From Inia geoffrensis (Eukaryota > Chordata > Mammalia > Artiodactyla > Iniidae), in NCBI GenBank assembly GCA_036417435.1, contig CM070905.1:24281592-24345591 (forward strand): 64,000 nucleotides of DNA, in the 5' to 3' direction. The translations under genes were made by a program, and so were the position numbers. Positions 1 to 13,304 of this stretch are shown piece by piece. The notes under the pieces are model-generated. The model saw nothing but the letters and a program-made list of their open reading frames with translations, was not told the origin of the DNA and ran no database searches. How positions within the stretch are numbered: position 1 is the stretch's first letter; every line of letters starts with the position of its first letter.

Positions 1-486
1 AGATTGTATTGAAAACAATTTTCAAATACAGCCATTTCCACATAATCTGAGTCTTGGTAAGGGTCAAGAGAAAACATTACAAGAAAATGTACTTGCATTT
101 AATGTGATACCAGGTGTGCTTATTTATTTTTTTTGGCGGGGGTGGAGGGGTGTTTCTTCATCATAACTTTTTGGATATAAGTGAAATCAAATATTTATTT
201 ATAACATTAATCTAGAAGTATTGTTTTGATTAAAACCCTACCCACTCTTTTTCTCCAACTATGCCCTGCATGAGGGTATTTAACACTAGAACGTACGTTA
301 TCGTTAGAGACAATTTTGAGATAGTTTTCTCTCATCCTATCCATCTTAAACTTTTTAGACATGCTCTATGACCTCAGAAATTCTTTCCTTAAGTCACAAG
401 GATGCATCTTCATAATACTCAGGTGGCTGGGTTTAGTACTTGATCTAGAGGTATCCATTCATATCTCCACAGCGTCTAGAACAGGG

Positions 487-655
487 GATGCAAACTCATT
501 GCCTCTCTTTATAATTAAAGTTGCATTGGAACACAGCCACGCCCAATTGTTTGCATGTTGTCTGGCGGCCTTAGCATTACAAAGGTAGAGTTGAATAGTT
601 CCAACACAGACCACATGGCTCTCAAAGCTGAAATATTAGTATCTAGTACTTTATA
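487..655. mobile_element. hAT-type non-autonomous DNA transposon fossil
   Basis: The run of ttgcattggaacacagccac then cagagttgaatagtt-like and gaaaaagtttgc motifs matches a widespread mammalian non-autonomous hAT (Charlie-group) repeat. I am not certain of the subfamily name. Heavily diverged. Confidence 0.6.
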
Positions 656-689
656 GAAAAAGTTTGCTTCTCCTGCCTTAGAGCACTGC

Positions 690-694
<5 letters not shown>

Positions 695-720
<26 letters not shown>

Positions 721-983
721 GGCTGTGTTGGGTCTTCGTTTCTGTGCGAGGGCTTTCTTCTAGTTGCGGAGAGCGGGGGCCATTCTTCATCGCAGTGCAC
801 GGGCCTCTCACTGTCGCGGCCTCTCCCGTTGCGGAGCACAAGCTCCAGACGGGCAGGCTCAGTGGTTGTGGCTCACGGGCCCAGCTGCTCCGCGGCATGT
901 GGGATCTTCCCAGACCAGGGCTCGAACGCGTGTACCTTGCATTGGCAGGCAGATTCTCAACCACTGCACCACCAGGGAAGCCC
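695..983 (-). mobile_element. CHR SINE, long form
   Basis: Oligo-T then ggctgtgttgggtcttcgtt at the left, ccaccagggaagcc at the right (5' end of the element). The perfect 16-bp TSD tagagcactgcttttt lies at 679-694 and 984-999. Confidence 0.9.
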
Positions 984-1087
984 TAGAGCACTGCTTTTTA
1001 AAGTGACCTTTAAGAGGTCAATTCCTGTGACACTCAGCTCTCACAATTAGGGGGTCATATTCACTGTAATAATTGCTTCACTCATGT

Positions 1088-1111
1088 AAAAAAAAAAAAA
1101 AAAAAAAAAAA
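1088..1111. repeat. Poly-A run, 24 nt
   Basis: A homopolymer without a recognisable SINE or L1 body beside it. Confidence 0.9.
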
Positions 1112-1286
1112 CCAAAAAATCCAACTGGCTCCTTTTTAATAATGCTGCCATGTGACCTTCATGCAGCTATAGCAGGCTAACTGATGTGTTCCAAATAAAC
1201 GGAGGAAGCACTCTGTAATAATACAAGAGTCTCTGTGACGATGACAAGTATTAGGAGACATCCTTTCCCCTGAGCAGTAATTTTGC

Positions 1287-1304
1287 GGGGGGGGGGGGGC
1301 GGGG
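1287..1304 (+). repeat. G homopolymer
   Basis: Thirteen G residues, one C, then four G. It could form a G-quadruplex-like structure on the plus strand (C-rich in the SND1 transcript). Confidence 0.85.
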
Positions 1305-2416
1305 AGGAGAAAAGAACCTAGCATCTATTCATGGTACTAACAGTCTGGCCACAAGATTCCATCGTAAATAAACTAGCCCGTCTCTTCCAAAGAGCACTCA
1401 CAAGGCTTCCATTAAGAGTGAGGAAAGCAACCAACACGGGCACCTCTGCTTTCAACAGCAGCAGGAGGTAAGGAGAGAAGCGGCAGAGATCTGGACTTGC
1501 TGTGCAAGGTTACCTCACGAATCTGTTGTAAGGAAAAAAGTAAATAAATGATGATACTGAGATTGTGCCGGTACACAGTGAGCACTGCACCTTTTGGTGT
1601 TCACTCTTGTTGCTGTTCCCATCAACACCGGCCTAGTTTGGTCACTCTTCCTGGACTCAGACATCTTGTTTATGAGGGAGGTGGACTAGATCGTCTTGAA
1701 CCCTAGACAGTCCTACAAAATTATAGAACTTTACTAGAAGAAAAAAGGTTCAAAGGATAGATGTTAAAGGTATGTGTACAAGGGAAGCATCTTTGAGGAA
1801 ACAGCTGAAAAGGTGAGCCTCACTTCACAAGTCCAGAAACCTGTCCAGTAGATGAAGCCATCTGTGCAGTCTCCTGCTTTGAACCTGGCTGTCCTAGGAG
1901 AAGGGCACCCTGGGCTGATGAAGTTGATAAGCTCCCCTCTTTGGAGGCAGCACATGGCCTGGGAGAGCGCCCACCCAGCCGCAGCCTCTGCATCATATGT
2001 GCCGCTGCAGTGGCAAGATTCATGGCTTCCGCAACAGGCCAGTGTTATCCAATATGCATGAAATCAAAGTTTTCATCATTTCCAATGGTCAATGGCCAGT
2101 GGGTGTTAAATCCCAGAATACCAGGGTTAACAAAGGAGTCATTAAAAACCTAGCATTAAATCACTGCTGTAGCCAACGGCAAGAGTGATGTCTGTAATAC
2201 ATTACAAGGCTGATTAGAAAGAAACAAGTTCCAATTTAGAAATTATCGGATTTAAAAAAAAACTGGTTGGATAGCTATCGCAGCAATTTTGTTATCACAG
2301 GGGAATGAGAGGGGGTGACATACAAGTTATGTCATGGATGGTAAATTATCATCTCCTAAAATCACAGGGAACAGAAATCAGAGGTGAATAATAACTTCCT
2401 AAAGACATAATGAGGG

Positions 2417-2617
2417 GGCTTCCCTGGTGGCGCAGTGGTTGAGAGTCCGCCTGACAATGCAGGGGACACAGGTTCGTGCCCCAGTCTGGGAAGATCCCAC
2501 ATGTCGCGGAGCGGATAGGCCCCTGAGCCTGCGAGTCCGGAGCCTGTGCTCCGCAATGGGAGAGGCCACAACGGTGACAGGCCTGCGTACAGCAAAAAAA
2601 AAAAAAAAAAAAAAAAG
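2417..2617 (+). mobile_element. CHR SINE, short form
   Basis: The tRNA-derived head ggcttccctggtggcgcagt has an A-box-like tggcgcagtgg and a B-box-like ggttcgtgcc. A long A tail ends it. Perfect 13-bp TSD gacataatgaggg at 2404-2416 and 2618-2630. Confidence 0.92.
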
Positions 2618-3848
2618 GACATAATGAGGGAGAAGAGAATCCTGACACTCTGGCCAGATTTTACCTCCTCTGTCTTTTTAGTTTTTATGTGTGGGCGGCA
2701 GGGTGGGGGGGAAGTTCTGAGCTGCAAAGCCGTTATTATTATACTTTGTGCCCTAGAAACAAGTTTACTCTAGAGAAGTTTTAGAACAATCAGTCTGCTT
2801 ACAGTCCCACTATCCCTGCCAGACTCTAAATAAACTCATTCTTCAGCTCATGCTTCTTGGAGCTGCCATAAAAAAATATACCTTCCAGGAAAAGATGACT
2901 CAGCTATTAAAATGGAAGGTAAACTGTGGAGAGGGCTGGATAGGGAGAGGAGGGGAAATGAGTGCTGACCCTAATGAACTGTCTTCTAATCTACAGTGAA
3001 CACTGTGTTATTGCTGAACATAATCTATCAATGTGAAAACAGTCTAATGATCTAAAGATGAAAAACACAGAATGGGCACAAGTGGGCAAGGTATGACCTA
3101 CCTATATGCTCCAATTTTCCTGAGCTTCCAGATGGGAAAAACAGCCTCCAGCGACTCCTATTTACTTTTTTATGGATCTATCCTGGGACAGTTCATTTAC
3201 AATAAAAACACATGCCACCAAGTTCTACTCAAGCTCAGGCTGAAAGAATCCCTTTACAGGCAATGATTCTCAACCACACCCTCTCAAACACAAAGCTCAA
3301 CAATGCCGAACAAAGTATAGAAAATAGTTCCAATTCAAACTATCCAATCCCAAATAGGAATACTTCTAGCTATTGACTATTCCTCCTCTGCCAACCAAAT
3401 CCACTCTAAAAACAAGACTGACATCTCCCCCTGAAAACAAGTCTTGCAAGGTTCTCAAAGACCAGACTCAAACTTTTGTGTGTTATAATCAAGGGCAATA
3501 TTCAAAATATTCAAATATTTAACATTACAATAATTGTACTGGCTAGTTTGTTATACATGTGAACACTAGCTGAACACAAGCCCTGCTTCTAAATAGAAAG
3601 GTGTGAAGGAAAACAGCCAGGGTCATAAATGGGGTTAGACCTAGAGCATCAACACAAAACAGCAAATCACTTGAGGATATTAGTCTGGATTAAAGGCTGC
3701 CAAATAATTATGCCTCGGTCACCTAAGTACACATTATTAATTTCAGATACATCAGTCTTATCTGATACATCTACAACTTATCTGAGAGTAGAGGAGAACG
3801 ATGGCTTTGGAAACTCCTGTTTCCTCTAGCCTTCCTTTCCTAGTGCTT

Positions 3849-4055
3849 GTTAATACTGGCAGCACATTAGAATCACCATTCAAAATATCCGTTCCAGGCC
3901 AATAATACCAGAATCTCTAGGCGTAAAGATCAGTATTTTTAAAACAACAAATATCAGTACCTAGATTTAAAATATGGGGCACCATTATATTTTTAAGAGC
4001 CCCAAGTGGTTCTATAATGTAGTTTTGTGGAAAACTGCCTAGACAACTAATATAG
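3849..4055. mobile_element. MER5-like hAT DNA transposon fossil
   Basis: Motifs ggcagcacattagaatcacc, ccagaatctctagg and gccccaagtggttct, in that order, resemble MER5-group elements. Possible internal insertion near 3950-4010. Confidence 0.5.
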
Positions 4056-4698
4056 GCTTCTTTTCAAGAATTCAAGGGGCCAAGAATGATGAAATGCAAC
4101 TTCAGGGCCCCAGAATCATAAATGTGTCAAACAATCTAGCATTCCACAAAGGACAAAACCCTAAGAATTGTGGGTAGGGAGCATACCAAACTTTGGAACC
4201 GGTTCAAGAATAGCAAATTCATTTCTATTAGCTCTATTTAGGTTGCAGGAAGATAAGCAATCGGCTATGGGAGCCACCAGGGAGAAGATTCCTCATGTTT
4301 GTCTCTGTCTCCTCAGAACAGAGCTGCCAGTTACCATGCTGCATTTTCTAGGCAGCTGTGATGACAAGAGGCCCCTCCAAAATGTTGGCACCACTTGGGG
4401 AGGGGGAGTTCTCTGCCTCTCAGGGGAATAAGGGACAAATAAGCAAACACGTGGCCATTATGACAAAACCAGGCCTACGTACCCAGTTTATTATTAGCCT
4501 GACATTAAACACCACTTAAAAACAAAACAAAACCACCCGCCCACACAAACACACACCCAAGACAGAAAATTACATAATGGCATCTGGAATGATTGGCTCT
4601 GACAGTGCAAGGAGAACCAGCCAAATCATAGAGGTCCGGTAAAGACCAAAATGGAAACCGGGTAGCCGCAGAAAGCCTTTTTCAAATCCGCTATGGTT

Positions 4699-5063
4699 GG
4701 ACTTCCCTGGTGGTGCAGTGGTTAAGAATCTGCCTGCCAATGCAGGGGACACGGGTTTGAGCCCCGGTCCGGGAAGATCCCACATGCCGCGGAGCAACTA
4801 AGCCTCTGAACCACAACTACTGAGCCTGTGCTCTAGAGCCCACGAGTCACAACTACTGAGCCCGTGTGCCACAACTACTGAAGCCCACGCGCCTAGAGCC
4901 CATGCTCCACAGCAAGAGAAGCCACCGCAATGAGAAGCCCATGCACAGCCCCCGCTCGCTGCAACTAGAGAAAGCCCGCATGCAGCAACGAACACCCAAT
5001 GCAGCCCCCCCAAAAAAATTAAAAATTAAAAAAAAAAGATGCATTAGAAAATGGTATTAAAAA
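4699..5063 (+). mobile_element. CHR SINE, long form
   Basis: The head ggacttccctggtggtgcag is followed by repeated 'cacaactactgagcc' units and a gctgcaactagagaaagccc 3' region typical of the long form. TSD of 15 bp with one mismatch (aaatccgctatggtt / aaatcctctatggtt) at 4684-4698 and 5064-5078. Confidence 0.9.
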
Positions 5064-6369
5064 AAATCCTCTATGGTTTTTGCAGGTGCTGATATACATG
5101 AAAAATGCTTTGTCCTTGTTTAGAGGAAGGCATTCAAAATAATACTCTAGATTCTGGAAGGCCATCATTCTGCTCTGCAAAATACCAAGCCACTGTTACC
5201 TGAAAAAATAACTATCTTCTTCTACATAAGTTAGAAGAAAATTGTTTTGGCACAGGTTGTTTCTTAGGGTGGGTGCTCAAAAGAAGTTCTCTCAGATGGG
5301 TCAGCAAGGAAAAACAGGCCCAGTAAGAATTCTACTAACTGCTCTGTTATGTTTTATGGCCCATAACACAGCCAGCTGGCACCACGGAAACAGGCGAGTC
5401 GTGTTTTGTTTCCCAGAATTCATTAGCAACTGGACCAAGCCCAACGTCAGTATGGATAAGGTCTAGAATGTGGGAGCAGCTTTAGACTTCCACCACATAA
5501 ACAAAGTATACAACTGCAGCGGGTAAAAGCTCTAGAAATGAGTCTCCACTTATAAAACAAAGTCAAAACAAAAATGTTTCCTGGTAGTCAACGTTTGCCT
5601 AAGAATTAGAAGACATAATGTTTTTTAACTGAATGATTCGCAGCTCTAGTAGAAGCAACAAATGAACCCAGCAATACAATAAGGGTTTTGCGATTTCCTA
5701 TTCTCCCCTTCCATTGCGGGGAACGTGGGGTTATTTTGGTTTCCAACTTTGAAATACAGTAAGCACCTACAGAGCCTCGGTGGTGAATCCTCACTCAAAT
5801 GGTCTGATCTCCCCATAGCCACAGCCTGTGCTAAGTGACAAAGGAAGGAAAACGGTTTCAAAGCCAGGTTTCTGAGAAAGTGGTGACAAGAAAAAATGAT
5901 TTACACAGGTGCTTCTTACTTTAGAGGAAAAGGTGATTTTGCAGTCAATGTCAAGATGATTTTTGTTTTGGGAGGAGGCGGGATGGTGTAAGAACTGCAA
6001 TATAATTAATTCCCCTTGTTGCTGACCTGATACGTGATGGTTTATAAATCACAGTTTTAACACAACAGAAGCTCACATAAAGGCAATAGTTTGTTGAATC
6101 ACAGATGTCATGTAAACAGATGTATCAGAAAGCCAAAAGGCTCCACGTAAAACCCACACTGGAAACTTGATAAAAGGCAGTCCCAAGTTTCCTTTGGCCC
6201 CTATGAAGCTCATGCCATTAAACATCTCTAAATTCTGCGATGCATGCTGACTTCCAAGGTCCAAATATTTGTTAAATCTCTCCATGTTCCACTTGCTGTG
6301 AACACAACGATGGCACAAAACTTCACAAAGGCATCACAGCAGAGAGGGTCGGTCTAAAAGATCCACAGA

Positions 6370-6488
6370 GGGAATTCCCTGGCGGTCTAGTGGTTAGGAC
6401 TCTGCACTTTCACTGCCATGGGCCCAGGTTCAATCCCTGGTTGGGAAACTAAGGTCCCACGATGCGGCAAAAAAGAAAACAAAAAAAA
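6370..6488 (+). mobile_element. CHR-2-like short tRNA-derived SINE
   Basis: The element begins gggaattccctggcggtcta, has the B-box-like ggttcaatccc, and ends ggcaaaaaa. The TSD is not clear (possibly cagag on both sides), which fits an older copy. Confidence 0.8.
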
Positions 6489-7284
6489 TTCAGAGAACTT
6501 GACTTTCAGTAAGACTTTTAAGGTAGGTGCAGAGAATAGCAGCATTTCCTAAAACACTTAAGTCAGTAGCCCTCTGCCTTTTAAACACCTAATATATACA
6601 GGTAGGAAGTAAATAGGTAGCTAAATATGTATACACAACAAGTATACCCAGCGAGGCTGCTTGCTAGCACACCTCTTAGTTTGAAAGATACTATTCAATA
6701 AATTGCTTTTACTAAGGAATAAATATTGTCCCTACTCAATGGTCAACGTGTGTTAAACTCCTTGAAACATTAAAAATTACTCATGAATACTTAACTTCTT
6801 TTACGGGAGTACTTATCAGTCATTACTGTCTTAGGTGAACAGAGTATACCTTCGATGCTTAGAGGAAAAATGATATCATTCGGTGGCAAGTGAAAAAATG
6901 AGAAAAGAGAAATCCAAAACCAAAGTGTCTGCCATGGAACAATAAGAACAGACTAGTACAACAACATCTAACCATAATCCCATGGGGTGATTTGTTGTTT
7001 AACTAACTTTTGTTCAGGTACTACATACTAGGCATTTTCTACATCTCATTCAAGCTCATCTGTGAGGTAGCAACGTTATCAGTAGATGGGCTTGGGCGGG
7101 GGGACTGTGAAGAATAAGAGGGTGGAATATAAAAACAATCAAGAAGAATCCTTAAAAAAGGAAAAAGTTGAGTGAAAAGAAATGGCCAGAGATGTAGGAG
7201 ATGTGACAAAGGACAAAAGAGACCCCTAGGTCTGAAATTAGGCCAATGACCAATTTAGAGGCCAGGCTTAGGACTCATTTAACT

Positions 7285-7450
7285 ACTTGACTATTATGGC
7301 TTAGTCACTGTGCTAGACATTTTAAATGCACTGGCACATTTAACCCTCACAACAGCCTTTGGAGTGTAGTATTATCATATCGAACTCACATAAAAAAACT
7401 AAGGCCCAAGGTTGCACAGAGGCGTAGAGCCAAGGTTTAATCTCAAGTGT
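7285..7450 (-). mobile_element. MIR SINE
   Basis: 'cactgtgctagacattttaa', 'acatttaaccctcacaacag' and 'ggttgcacagaggcgtagag' follow the complement of the MIR consensus in order. Confidence 0.7.
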
Positions 7451-7581
7451 GCTTACCTCCAAAGCCTACTTGAAGAAAATATCCACAGAATCTTCAGATC
7501 CAACAATAACTAGCCTTCATCTCAACCCTATGACAAACGGTCAAAGTTTTCCTGTTCCTAAATTCTTAAAAAACAACCAGC

Positions 7582-7785
7582 GGGCTTCCCTGGTGGTGCA
7601 GTGGTTGAGAGTCCGCCTGCCGATGCAGGGGACACGGGTTTGTGCCCCAGTCCGGAAAGATCCCACATGCCGCGGAGCGGCTGGGCCCGTGAGCCACGGC
7701 CGCTGAGCCTGCGCGTCCGGAGCCAGTGCTCTGCAATGGGAGAGGCCACAACAGTGAGAGGCCCGCGTACCGCAAAAAAAAAAAA
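7582..7785 (+). mobile_element. CHR SINE, short form
   Basis: Full short form from gggcttccctggtggtgcag to gcgtaccgc plus A tail. A TSD containing caaccagc is seen at 7574-7581 and 7789-7796. Confidence 0.9.
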
Positions 7786-8849
7786 AACCAACCAGCACTC
7801 AAAAGGCATACCCTTCAAACAACGGTTATGTTAGCGTGATTACATAATGGCTGAATCCCCCTATTTTCTAAACTTTTGAAAATGTTACTACAATTTTTAT
7901 CACTTTAAAATATCACTCAGTATGAACTGGAGCAAATCCCTGTGAAGCGGCATTACCACTGGGAGATAGAAAAATCTATAAAACTTCATTCCTACTTCCC
8001 TTACCACTGTGTACTGTGCTGGCCACAGGAACTGTAAAGAGAAAGGGGCTGAGATATGGCATTAAAAGACACAATTTGTGCTTACTGGTAATCATGTCAA
8101 ATGTCCCCTCTCCTTATCACATCAACTGCACTCTCCAAAGGAAGAAATAAAGAATGCTTGAGGGAGATCAGAATGGCAGACTGAGAACTTATGTCCACAT
8201 GACATTCTTTACAAGGTCCCACTGAAATGACAGAAAAGACAGATATGCACAAGAATAAAGCCCTAATAGCGCTGGAAAATAAGAAAGTGTGTTAACAGGA
8301 TATCAGAAAGTTTGCACAAATCCTGAAAGACAGAAAATAGATCGGATCAGATGGGTGGCAAATGAAGGGCGCCTCAAGGGCCTTTATTGACACATACAAT
8401 GCACACGGTGAGTAGGCTTTGGGAACATCATCTGAGCAATTAATCAGGAACAGCATTCAGAAGAGCAGGGCCGGCCAGCCAGCCTCTTCCCCATCCATCC
8501 CTGTGATGCCCACAGAGCTGCTAGGAGCAGAGAGTTTTGACCCCTGGTAAAAGAAAAAGGCCCTAACCAGCAAGCACAGGCATTTCTTCCAGCACGTACT
8601 TGTTTGTTTGATCCCAAGCAGTTCACATTCCACAAAACCACCAAAACCCCGAAACAAACAGGGTTATACTCAGTCATCTTAAACCCTATGGAACTTTCTA
8701 GCCTAAACACCAGCAAAAACGACCCTAATAAAAATGGTGCACAATGAAAAATCTCTAGGGTTCAAGTAGCCTTGAACTCTGGGGCTCTGATTCTTTCTCT
8801 TCCATCTAGAGAAGGGACTACAGGGCTTTGTTTGCAATAGAGACCATTT

Positions 8850-8901
8850 AAAAAAAAATTTTTTTTAATTCAAGTATAGTTGATTTACAATGTTGTGCCA
8901 T
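8850..8901 (-). mobile_element. 52-bp 5'-truncated L1 3' end
   Basis: The minus strand reads cacaacattgtaaatcaac.. followed by an A-rich tail, the same L1 3' terminus as at 45961. It is flanked by perfect 15-bp TSDs (caatagagaccattt at 8835-8849 and 8902-8916). On the plus strand, nine A residues precede the oligo-T tail, which is unusual for a simple insertion. Confidence 0.87.
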
Positions 8902-9984
8902 CAATAGAGACCATTTTAATCAAAACAGTCTGATGCATAGTGTAGTCTTCTTCATTAATCCGCTGTTTTAATTCTGGAAAAAGTGTCTTCATAGCTTTTG
9001 TGACCTCACTGACAGGTTGCTACCAGGCTTAACATAGCAAAAAGCATAAAGGTTCTTGAAGTCACTAATGTAGTCATGACTTACATGAAAGGAAATTCCT
9101 ACTATAGACTCCTCAACTTTACACTTAGATTTTTCTTATTTAAGTCTTTATACCTTGCTAAAGTTCTCCCTTCAAATGTAAGAAAGTTTAGCCCTTACTG
9201 TTTTCAATACTTCAATGTATTTGGGAACATTACTTATAAACCAATACAACTTCTACTTTATATCAATGTGTTTCCCCAAATTACCAATGTCACACGAGAT
9301 AATTCACTTCAAAAAACACACGTTATAACAGAACAGAGGGCAGGTGATTTGGGGGCCTGAAAGTTAAGCAGAGGCACCATGTTTAGAGAGAGTAGGCCGA
9401 ACACATCACAGACCCACCCCACCCCTGGTCCCCCCTCATAGGCCATCCCAGGGAAATGCACTAAGGCTCTCTACCAGGTGATGAAAGCCCCCCATGCCTT
9501 GACAGTTTTAGTGGGGTCTGAAATTTGCCTGCTTCCTCTATGTTCCAGGTCCACTTTCAGGCACCATATAAGGAAGGCTGCGTCTGATAATTCCTACTCC
9601 CTTGTGACTTTTTTATGACAGATGTCTTGGAGAAGCAGACACAGAAAACTGCAGAGGAACAACCATGCCAACTCCAGCCTGGTCCTTTCTTCATAAATAC
9701 AGGTCAAGCTTCACAAAATGTTTGAGGACTTATGAAAGAAAAAGAACAAAGTAAAGAGCATTTAGTCATGGGGAAAAGCTGGAAGAAATGCTTAATTTTT
9801 AAATAAGATTCTCAGAGATAGAGAAAATATCATATTCATAGACTAAGAAGAGGATGCTATTAAAATAGAGTATTTAAAGAACAGAAAATTTAAATATGAG
9901 TGCTGACATTAAAAAGTAAAATGGGTTTGATTAATAGACTAGTATGTAAATTTCATGGGGGCACAAATCATTTCTCTTTTAGAA

Positions 9985-10090
9985 CTGCCATATATTCCTG
10001 GTGCCTAACCCAGTGCTTAGTACACACCAGGCACTCTCTAAAGACTGGGTATATGAAATAACAAGTAAGTACATGAATGAGTGAGATGAA
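9985..10090 (+). mobile_element. L2/MIR-type 3' fragment
   Basis: 'ggtgcctaacccagtgctta', 'gtacacaccaggcactctct' and an 'atgaatgagtgag' tail resemble the 3' end of L2/MIR-class repeats. Confidence 0.5.
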
Positions 10091-10339
10091 TGAATCAGAG
10101 ATGGTATGAATGTAAATGAGTCAATACACATGGCTGGCTGGCTAAGCAAATGGGAAAACAATGAAGACATCTCCTCGAATATAGGACAAAAATGCAGAGG
10201 TGGTCTTAAAAATTTGGAAGAAAAGTTAGATATATGAAGATACAATATTACAAAAGAAAAAGAAAATAATTCAAGAAGTAACAACAAAAAATCTCTTTAG
10301 TGTTCAGTGTTGAAAAGACAATTGAGTATGAAGCAAAAA

Positions 10340-10780
10340 GGACATCGAAATATTTTGATAAAATTTCAGAAACCCAACAATTACTGGTAAATTGTAAAAA
10401 CTCTTCCAGAGCCAGAAAAAAATGTTACATTTAAAGAAACAGAAATTGGATTTCTCATAAACATTGTTGAAGCAATAGAACACAGTGTCTTCAAAGTTTT
10501 CAGGAAAATAATTTTGAAGCCAGAATTTTATAATGACACTAATACTCAAGAACATAAGCAAAAAAGTTTAGACATTTTCAGAAATTCAGAAACTTTACCA
10601 CCCAACACATGAGAAAAATCAAGGTTCTTCAACAAATGAGAGGAAAACCCACAAAAAGAATGACATGAGATATAGTGGCAACTGTATATGAAGAAGTGTA
10701 AAAAGGAAAAAGGGATATAGACACACATAATTAATTCAACAGTTCTCTGGACATTTAATGACATAGATTTCTTTTATGGT
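10340..10780 (+). mobile_element. Old L1/HAL1-type fragment
   Basis: 'aaaacagaattttataatga'-like sequence (gccagaattttataatgaca), 'tttagacattttcagaaatt' and 'gaaactttaccacccaacac' are similar to the L1/HAL1 segment between the ORFs. It may extend to about 11160. Strongly decayed. Confidence 0.5.
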
Positions 10781-11789
10781 AGGTCTAATCACACTATCAT
10801 GTTTTTTGGTCCAACAGTAACACTTACACAATTATAACTGCTAGGGGATGGGGGATAGGTTTAAATATTTAGGAACATCTTGAAAGCAAAGGTTAGAAGA
10901 CAATGCCATTGACAGAGAAGAAACTGAATAAATGCTATAAATCTTGATAAAAGCAAAAAAAAAAACTTTTTTAAGAGAATAAGAAAAAAGTGTAAGCATT
11001 CTAATTTCCTAATCTTTCAGAGTGGGCAGTACATAGACACTATATAAAGTTAATCAGAAACAGTAACTGAACATTATAAAGTTTACCATTGGTGAAACAA
11101 AAATAATATAAGAAAACTAGGGGCTAAAGGGTAGAAATAATAGTGCAAACACTAAAAAACAAAGAGATACTGTTTAAAGCTAAAAATTTTTTTAAATTAG
11201 TAGTGTTAATTTATAGGGTTATAAGGATAACCAACCAAAAAAGTGAGAAGCAGTCTGTTAGAAGTTAGCATCGGGTCCTCTGCCCGGTGAGGCAGGAGTA
11301 AGGTAAGCAGGTCTTTAGGTCCCTAAGGGAACATGGAGCAGGATGGAAACCATGGTGAATTGTCAGGACTCACAAAGCTTCACCAACACTGAACGACCCA
11401 AGAATGGTAATGTGAAGAGGAAAAGGACAAATGGCTTCAGTGGGTAGTCGCTTGAGCATTTCATTTTGTCTACTGACAGGTTAAGTTATTGACTCATCTA
11501 AAAATAAAGATGTAAGAGGGATTATCTCTTATTTTTATTTTAACTTGTTTGAGTGGTAGATACTCTAAAAGTCCCAGGCAAAATCTGAACAGAAAAGAAA
11601 CTTTTAAGGTACTGTTTATATAAAGTCACTTATGTTTCTTAAAGCCAAAATCTCCATAAGCAAGGTTCTGGGGGCAGCAAAGCCAGTGAATACCCTTAAG
11701 GGCTCTTGACATCTCAGCGACCAGAGTCGAGAAAGTTCCTGAGAATGAAGTACAGCCGGGAGAGCCTCGGCACAGGGAAATGCTTAAGA

Positions 11790-11860
11790 CTTTGTTCACG
11801 GCTATATTCCCAGTGCCTGGCGCACGGCAGGTGCTCAACAAACATGTGTTGAAGAAACAA
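11790..11860 (+). mobile_element. L2/MIR-type 3' fragment
   Basis: 'attcccagtgcctggcgcac' then 'ggcaggtgctcaacaaacat' and 'gtgttgaagaa' is the common L2/MIR 3' end. Confidence 0.55.
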
Positions 11861-13304
11861 ACAGATAAATCTATTGTTCTTAGCAGACAAATATAGAAGG
11901 AGCAACTGGTCTCCTGTCTGGGCCCAGTCCCTCACTACGTTACTTTGAGGGCCCACAGAAATCGGAATAGATAGCATTTCTACTTTTTCCAAACAGGGTC
12001 TTTAACTTAAGATGATTTTGAACACAGTTATCCATATCTCTAAACATTCCAGAATGTTCCTCGCTTAGGATGAGTTCCCCTTATTTGGAGAAAAGCCTCA
12101 CTTTCTCCCAGGCTCTCCCTGGTATACTTTGTGAAATTGATAAGGGGGCCTTCCTGAAGATCAGCTCAGTATAGACTGTCACCCAGTACTTGACATTCTA
12201 CTCAATTGATACTGAGGGGAAAAAAAGAGAAAAGTAAAAGAAAGAACACACATTGCTCAGTAAAGGATTCTGCTGATTTGTAAGAGCCAACTGCTCCATT
12301 ATGAAAAGCTTAATTGAACTTCCATATATAGTGATGAGGGTAATACAATAATTTGAAAGCATCAGGGCTTTACAAAGAAAAAAAAAAAGACTCAGCCTCA
12401 TGAGATTCCCACATATAGACAGCCACAAGATGTTCAAGATCTAACTGAAACTAAGCAGTGTTCCCACCTGAACCCTTTGCCACAACCAAGTTCCTTCTTA
12501 TGGTGCTGTATGGGGCCATTCTCTTAAAATGGTCACTGTGCTAAAGCTAGGAGGAGATAGGTGCAGTTATTTAACCATTCTCTCCAAAGTATTCCAAGCT
12601 AAATGCCACAGATGCTTCCAATGTCTTCAGGATGGTGGATAGGCATAAATAATTCTACTACTCAACACAGCAGCCTGTGAGGTTGAGAAAACAACCTACG
12701 GCGCTCTTTTTAGAGGTGAAGGTTGGTTAGGTGTTTATGATTTAGGTGTTTGGGGGTGAGGGGAGAGCAGGAATGTTTCTTCTGATGTCTTCTTTTCCCT
12801 TAAAAGCAGGAAAAGGTTGGAGGGGGAAACCCACTAAAGTAGATGAAGTGTAAACAACAAATCTGTGCAGAAAAGTGGTGGCTACAACCCAGATTTTACC
12901 TCCTGGCCGAGCCACTGACATTAATACTATGTCAGGTACTGAAAGAGTACACCTCTTCAGAATATTGTGGGCCACTTGGTGAGTAAGAACACTAGGAGAG
13001 AAAATGGGGTTTCAGAAGGTCATATTCTTCCTATGTTTAGCTTGGAAGTCAGACATTAGTGTGTTTTAAGATTTGACCTGACGGCAAAAGCCTTACAGCT
13101 ACAGAACTCAAGCCAGAAAAGCTAGGGATGGTATGACACTGCTTCCTACTATGGCTGAGAAAAACTGAACTAGGATTAGAAAAGAATTCTTCTCGAAGAA
13201 GGAGAATACCTTAACCTCATGCTCAGTCACTAACAGAAGAGCTGAGGAAGTATGCCTGCAGACTAGAACCAATGAAAATGAAAAAAGGAAAAGAAGTCTG
13301 ATTC

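Noticed and set aside
713..986. Open frames of 60-120 codons in SINE copies (for example proteins with 'SRAQPLRGMWDLPGPGHEPVSPA')
   Set aside because: The same peptide appears at every CHR SINE in several frames on both strands. These are chance frames in a non-coding tRNA-derived repeat.
1790..2190. Possible processed pseudogene (frames such as KIHGFRNRPVLSNMHEIKVF)
   Set aside because: I could not match it to any protein family. It has no poly-A tail, no TSD and no continuous frame. Left as unassigned intron.
2427..2460. Functional tRNA genes at the tRNA-like heads of CHR SINEs
   Set aside because: Only A- and B-box-like motifs remain. The cloverleaf is not complete and each is fused to a SINE body.
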